Source of the DNA: Acinetobacter tandoii DSM 14970 = CIP 107469
Lineage (GTDB): Bacteria > Pseudomonadota > Gammaproteobacteria > Pseudomonadales > Moraxellaceae
Direction of reading: 5' to 3'
DNA length: 64,000 nucleotides
NCBI RefSeq assembly: GCF_000400735.1
Contig: NZ_KE007368.1
Span: 358,916 to 422,915, forward strand
Shown here: in pieces, positions 60,386 through 64,000 of the stretch
Numbering within the stretch: position 1 is the stretch's first letter
How the letters are laid out: the number at the start of each line of letters is the position of its first letter
The notes under the pieces: generated by a model
What the model saw: the letters and a program-made list of their open reading frames with translations, nothing else
Told to the model about the DNA's origin: nothing
Databases searched by the model: none
Program-made: the position numbers and the translations under genes

Positions 60386-60928
60386 GATAAACTCAAGGGT
60401 TGCAAAAAAGATATTGCCCGCGCCATAACCAATACTGAGTAAAACGCCAATCCAGATTAAACTTCCAATGGTGTTGTACCACATAAAACTAGAAAACTTC
60501 ATCTCTCCTGCACCCGCCGCAAAAGGAGCAAATGAGCGCACAAAAGGGATAAAACGCGCCAGAATAATGGTTTTGCCGCCATGTTTAACAAAGTAATGAT
60601 TGGTTTTACTCAGATATTCAGGCTTCATCCAACGTGAATGACGATGTAGATACTTAAAGCCTAATTTTTTACCCGTATAATAATTCACGGCGTAACCTAA
60701 TATCGCAGCAATTATGAGTAATATTCCCATACTATGTAGCTGAATAATCGCAGAGGATGAACACAAAGCGCCTACGGCGATCAATAAACTATCGCCAGGC
60801 AGAAAAAACATAAAGACAAAACCCGTTTCTGCAAAAATAATCAGAAACAAAATGGCATAAATCCATGTTCCATACTGCGACAGCAAAAGAGGCAGCATTT
60901 GTTCTAGATTTAGAAAAAAATCAAGCAT
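60380..60928 (-). CDS. DedA-family membrane protein
   Basis: A 182-residue DedA/SNARE-associated family membrane protein with about four to five hydrophobic segments. The conserved core is visible: FFLPGDSLLIAVGAL, the FVKHGGKTIILARFIPFVRSF stretch (given in parts: VKHGGKTIILARF, IPFVRSFAPFAAGAG). Family members act as undecaprenyl-phosphate or phospholipid flippases and affect membrane potential and colistin tolerance. Which paralogue this is cannot be told. It follows the rib operon terminator, so it is separately transcribed. Confidence 0.92.
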   Translation of the reverse strand: MLDFFLNLEQMLPLLLSQYGTWIYAILFLIIFAETGFVFMFFLPGDSLLIAVGALCSSSAIIQLHSMGILLIIAAILGYAVNYYTGKKLGFKYLHRHSRWMKPEYLSKTNHYFVKHGGKTIILARFIPFVRSFAPFAAGAGEMKFSSFMWYNTIGSLIWIGVLLSIGYGAGNIFFATLEFIE

Positions 60929-60980
60929 TACATAAATCTAGGCTAATCAATTTAAGTATCACGTGCTTTGTTTCACTCGA

Positions 60981-61018
60981 ATAAAAAGAAAACAGCCCTT
61001 TATTTTAGGCTGTTTTTG
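60981..61018 (-). terminator. Terminator of the ribD-methyltransferase-ribE operon
   Basis: On the minus strand AAAACAGCC pairs with GGCTGTTTT, followed by CTTTTTATT, 17 bases after the ribE stop. Confidence 0.88.
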
Positions 61019-61034
61019 CATCTGATATGTATTT

Positions 61035-61694
61035 TTATTTTAAAAAGCCATTTGCCGCCAAGAAATCCATACTGATTTTAGACTGTGCTTGAGTCTCTGC
61101 TGCTTTATCACCTAGCAATAAACGTTCGATATAACGTGCTAAAACATCGACTTCCAAATTCACTTTCGAACCCGCTTTCCACGTGCCAATATTGGTACGT
61201 TCTGCCGTATGTGGAATTAAGTTCAGGCTAATAATATTACCGCGCAAATGGTTAATCGTTAAACTGATACCATCTACTGTCACCGACCCTTTCTCGGCCA
61301 AATATTTGGCAATTTCTACAGGTGCCGTCACTTCAAAATAAAGTGAACGCGCATCCTCACGGACCAAGGTAATTTCACCGACAGCATCAACATGACCACT
61401 AACAATATGTCCACCAAACCGTGTGGTCGGCAACATGGCTTTTTCTACATTGACAGGTTGTCCGACCTTCCAGTGACCCAACGTCGTTCGATTTAAACTT
61501 TCACGTGACACATCTGCAGCGTACCAATTGTCGCCCCATTCAATCACCGTTAAGCAAATCCCATTGGTTGCAATTGAGTCACCTAAGTGTACATCTGACA
61601 TGTCCAAATCCGTTTGAATACGTAAACGTACATCACCACCCACGCTTTGCAAGCTTTCGACTCGACCAAGGCTTTCAATAATTCCTGTAAACAT
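61035..61694 (-). CDS. ribE: Riboflavin synthase subunit alpha
   Basis: A 219-residue riboflavin synthase that dismutates two lumazine molecules into riboflavin. Two lumazine-binding repeats are visible: MFTGIIESLGRVE to about 97, with GHVDAVG beginning the second, and SLTIN for ligand contact. It is 28 bases downstream of the adenine methyltransferase gene and ends the operon at a strong terminator. In other naming it is ribC. Confidence 0.96.
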   Translation of the reverse strand: MFTGIIESLGRVESLQSVGGDVRLRIQTDLDMSDVHLGDSIATNGICLTVIEWGDNWYAADVSRESLNRTTLGHWKVGQPVNVEKAMLPTTRFGGHIVSGHVDAVGEITLVREDARSLYFEVTAPVEIAKYLAEKGSVTVDGISLTINHLRGNIISLNLIPHTAERTNIGTWKAGSKVNLEVDVLARYIERLLLGDKAAETQAQSKISMDFLAANGFLK

Positions 61695-61722
61695 AATCTT
61701 TCTCTTTTTTTTGAATTTGGAC

Positions 61723-63012
61723 TTACCACAATGCCAATTGGGTACTCACACCTGAGGTATCGACGCCACCCAATTCTGCGAAATGATACAGTTGACCGAG
61801 TAACTGACGTAATGGCGGACCTGGCTTCGCATGAGTATCGGTAATCACAATAAATTCCAATACACGTGCACGTTCCGACTGGCGTTGCTTACTCACGCGA
61901 TAACGCGGAACATCTTGGGTTAACAACGTGACACGTCCACGCTCAAGATTGGCTTTAAGTAAATCGGCCGCTTCAATATTACCATCGGTTGAATAACTGG
62001 TCAGAATATAACGTGCATTGATGGTCGACAATAACTTTTCATAGGCTTCCTTAGCATACTTAGAAGAATTGTACGGACTCGGGCGCTCTTTACGCCATGC
62101 GCGGTCAATTCCACTCTTAAAACCTTTGGTGTCTGGACTAGGCAAATCTACTTGATCCCATAAGGTCAAGGCATTTAATACATGATAGTTACTGCTATAA
62201 GCATGTTGGTTATAAGGTGGATCTAAATACGCTACATCCACTTCAAAACCACTCATCTGATTGGCCAAATGCTGTGCATCGACACACCACATTTCTGCGG
62301 CAGGCCGTTTTGGATCGCCTATTTCACAAAAACGGCTTGGGGTCAGCCAAAGCAAGGATTCAATACGCTCCAGGGCTGTTTGGGTTTTACCACCCCAACC
62401 ATGATGAAAACTTTTAAAGACACCACTGGTATTGCTGACAAAACTGGCTGAATACAATAATGGCGCCAATAAAGCACTCATTTCCACATCATCAATCGCA
62501 CCTTGCGCTTGCCAAGTGGCAATTTGCTGACGAATTGCATCTATCCGCATGCCATTGCGACGTTTAAAGAACAATCGGTCACGGGCAGGGTCGTAAATTT
62601 CATCGTTACGTGGGCATAGGTTATGTGTCACCCAACCCTTGACTTCTGGCAGGCGGTTTAAATAGTCAATTGCCTTTTGATAGCCACCCAATTCTTTAAA
62701 TGCAGGTGCATCCACACAGGCCAAAATGGCATGGTTCAAGGCATGACTATAAGGTTCCCAGTCATTGGCAATCACACGATAACCATTTTGACGGGCCAAA
62801 CGGGAGACCACACCACTACCCGCAAAAAAGTCAGCAAAAATAGGCGAACGACCTTTGGCATTCAAGGTTCCCGTCTGTTCAAGTGCCTCTAAAATCAGAT
62901 GTAATAAACGACGCTTGTTTCCTAAGTAAGGAACCAATTGATGGAATAAGTATTCGTCTGTGGTCCGTGCCGCGTGACGTCGTTTATGATAAACCGTAGA
63001 CTCTTGATTCAT
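61723..63012 (-). CDS. aamA: Orphan adenine-specific DNA methyltransferase (D12 class, AamA-like)
   Basis: A 429-residue D12-class N6-adenine methyltransferase. The N-terminal SAM-linked motif is YLGNKRRLL (about residue 30), motif I is FADFFAGSGVVSRLAR (about 62-77), and catalytic motif IV is DPPYNQHAYSSNYH (about 263). No restriction enzyme is nearby, so it is an orphan. Its ATG overlaps the ribD stop as ATGA, and ribE follows. It resembles what I remember as AamA (A1S_0222) of A. baumannii, reported to methylate GAATTC; that link is from memory. Confidence 0.88.
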   Translation of the reverse strand: MNQESTVYHKRRHAARTTDEYLFHQLVPYLGNKRRLLHLILEALEQTGTLNAKGRSPIFADFFAGSGVVSRLARQNGYRVIANDWEPYSHALNHAILACVDAPAFKELGGYQKAIDYLNRLPEVKGWVTHNLCPRNDEIYDPARDRLFFKRRNGMRIDAIRQQIATWQAQGAIDDVEMSALLAPLLYSASFVSNTSGVFKSFHHGWGGKTQTALERIESLLWLTPSRFCEIGDPKRPAAEMWCVDAQHLANQMSGFEVDVAYLDPPYNQHAYSSNYHVLNALTLWDQVDLPSPDTKGFKSGIDRAWRKERPSPYNSSKYAKEAYEKLLSTINARYILTSYSTDGNIEAADLLKANLERGRVTLLTQDVPRYRVSKQRQSERARVLEFIVITDTHAKPGPPLRQLLGQLYHFAELGGVDTSGVSTQLALW

Positions 63013-64000
63013 ATAGACTCTTGAAGGGGAGTTAGTCTTAAGCGCACATCATTTCCAACTTGGGAAACATCGATGAGCTTAAATCGAAGTTGCTCTGCCA
63101 AATGCTCAAACTCTGCATTAAACATCGCGCGTGCGGATTGACCTAATAAGGTGGGTGCAACATAACTGATCAGCTCATCCACCAAACCCTGCTGTAGGAA
63201 AGCACTGGATAAAGTCGCACCTGCTTCTACCAACACATCGTAAATTTGAAAATCTTTTAAGGTTCTTAATAAACTTTCTAAAGATTGAATTTCTAACTGT
63301 ATCACACCCAACTGCGCCAGTTCAGGACGGAAGGGTCCCATGACCATGACCGTATCGGGTTGTTGTAAAATTTGGGCATCTAAAGGTAGTCGGCCTTGTC
63401 GATCTAAAATAACGCGTTTGGGCTGAACCACGGTATTGATATCTTCAACATCTGGCAGTTGACGCACATTTAATAAACAGTCATCTGCTAAAACCGTATC
63501 AATGCCTGTAATCACTGCGCCTGAAATGGCACGCCAATGCTGAACATCCAATCGAGCCTCTGCGCCAGTAATCCATTTCGATTCCCCTGATGCCATTGCA
63601 GTTCGACCATCTAAACTGGAAGCAACTTTCAAGCGCACATAAGGCAAACCTATTGCCATCGCCTTAAGAAAGCCACGGTTCAATGTCGCAGCTTCAGCCT
63701 CACACACCCCAGTCCTGACTTGAATACCGGCTTCCTGAAGAATATGAATACCTTTACCTGCCACTAAAGGATTAGGGTCGGAACAAGCAACGACAACTTG
63801 GGCTATTCCCGCTTCAACCAAGCCTTTGGCACAAGGCGGAGTCCGACCATAATGTGCACAAGGTTCTAAAGTAACATAAGCCGTTGCACCATGTGTTAAA
63901 TCACCTGCTTGCCGCATGGCAAATACTTCTGCGTGAGGTTGTCCCGCACGTGGATGAAACCCCTCACCCACTAACTGTCCATCTTTGACAATCACACAAC
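63009..64000 (-). CDS. ribD: Riboflavin biosynthesis bifunctional deaminase/reductase RibD (cut by window edge)
   Basis: The C-terminal ~330 residues of RibD; the N-terminus lies beyond 64000. The deaminase domain shows the zinc-binding HAEVFA and PCAHYGRTPPCAKG, and the reductase domain has VILDRQGRLPLD and KWITGAEARLDVQHWR. It deaminates and then reduces the pyrimidine intermediate of riboflavin synthesis. An apparent start at 63995 is not real, because the frame continues upstream as CVIVKDG. It overlaps the methyltransferase by ATGA. Confidence 0.96.
   Translation of the reverse strand, partial: CVIVKDGQLVGEGFHPRAGQPHAEVFAMRQAGDLTHGATAYVTLEPCAHYGRTPPCAKGLVEAGIAQVVVACSDPNPLVAGKGIHILQEAGIQVRTGVCEAEAATLNRGFLKAMAIGLPYVRLKVASSLDGRTAMASGESKWITGAEARLDVQHWRAISGAVITGIDTVLADDCLLNVRQLPDVEDINTVVQPKRVILDRQGRLPLDAQILQQPDTVMVMGPFRPELAQLGVIQLEIQSLESLLRTLKDFQIYDVLVEAGATLSSAFLQQGLVDELISYVAPTLLGQSARAMFNAEFEHLAEQLRFKLIDVSQVGNDVRLRLTPLQESI

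Noticed and set aside
63995..64000. A ribD start just inside the window edge
   Set aside because: The frame continues upstream as CVIVKDG, which matches the interior of RibD, so the gene is cut by the window edge.

Overview
This window is a stretch of core chromosome from a gammaproteobacterium of the genus Acinetobacter. The evidence is the AT-leaning base composition, the gene order (thrT-tyr-gly-thr tRNAs, tuf, trpW, secE, nusG, rplKAJL, rpoBC; argH against fimS/algZ-algR-hemCDXY; xerD-dsbC-hom-thrC), and strong resemblance of proteins such as H-NS, GacA, PbpG, the TolC-like protein and the rib-operon methylase to those I remember from A. baumannii. I cannot name the species. No prophage, insertion sequence, CRISPR array or rRNA operon was seen. 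Both ends cut genes: rpoC at the left and ribD at the right.

Layout. 1-10976 (minus strand): the transcription/translation block. It reads from a promoter near 10960 through four tRNAs, tuf, tRNA-Trp, secE, nusG, rplK, rplA, rplJ, rplL, rpoB and rpoC, with several RNA hairpins in the spacers. 11006-18530 (minus): trpE-gph, an FHA-domain membrane protein, the type II secretion genes gspN-gspC-gspD, and hns. 18611-24812 (minus): a thioesterase, the heme genes hemC-hemD-hemX-hemY, and the AlgZ/AlgR two-component system. 24803-26517 (plus): argH and yggX. 26518-26946: a gene-free region with a probable unannotated small RNA and its own control region. 26947-29100 (minus): phoU and tolC.

29343-35836 (plus): a lipoprotein of unknown function, a TPP riboswitch with thiC, then nudF, cpdA, dksA and gluQ. 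35929-41104 (minus): ftsW-murD, and an iron uptake operon feoA-feoB plus a Cys-rich membrane peptide under a Fur-box promoter. 41219-45686 (plus): xerD, dsbC, hom and thrC. 45749-48385 (minus): two uncharacterised proteins and the endopeptidase pbpG. 48603-52272 (plus): gacA and the pilS-pilR type IV pilus regulators. 52273-57304 (minus): ctpA, gpmI, and lptG-lptF for LPS export. 57464-60319 (plus): pepA, holC, a coiled-coil protein, and a 72-residue protein behind a Pho-box-like array. 60380-64000 (minus): a DedA protein and a riboflavin operon, ribD-methyltransferase-ribE.

The most interesting signals lie between genes. They are (1) the orphan small RNA near 26740-26828 behind three CTACAT repeats spaced exactly 20 bp; (2) four 7-mers on an 11-bp pitch upstream of the 72-aa gene; (3) palindromic CCCCCT-type elements between rpoB and rpoC and between dksA and gluQ, the second of which seems to supply the gluQ ribosome binding site; (4) the head-to-head overlap of argH and algZ; and (5) an orphan adenine methyltransferase translationally coupled to ribD. 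No clearly new multi-gene system is visible; most of the coding content is standard core genome.
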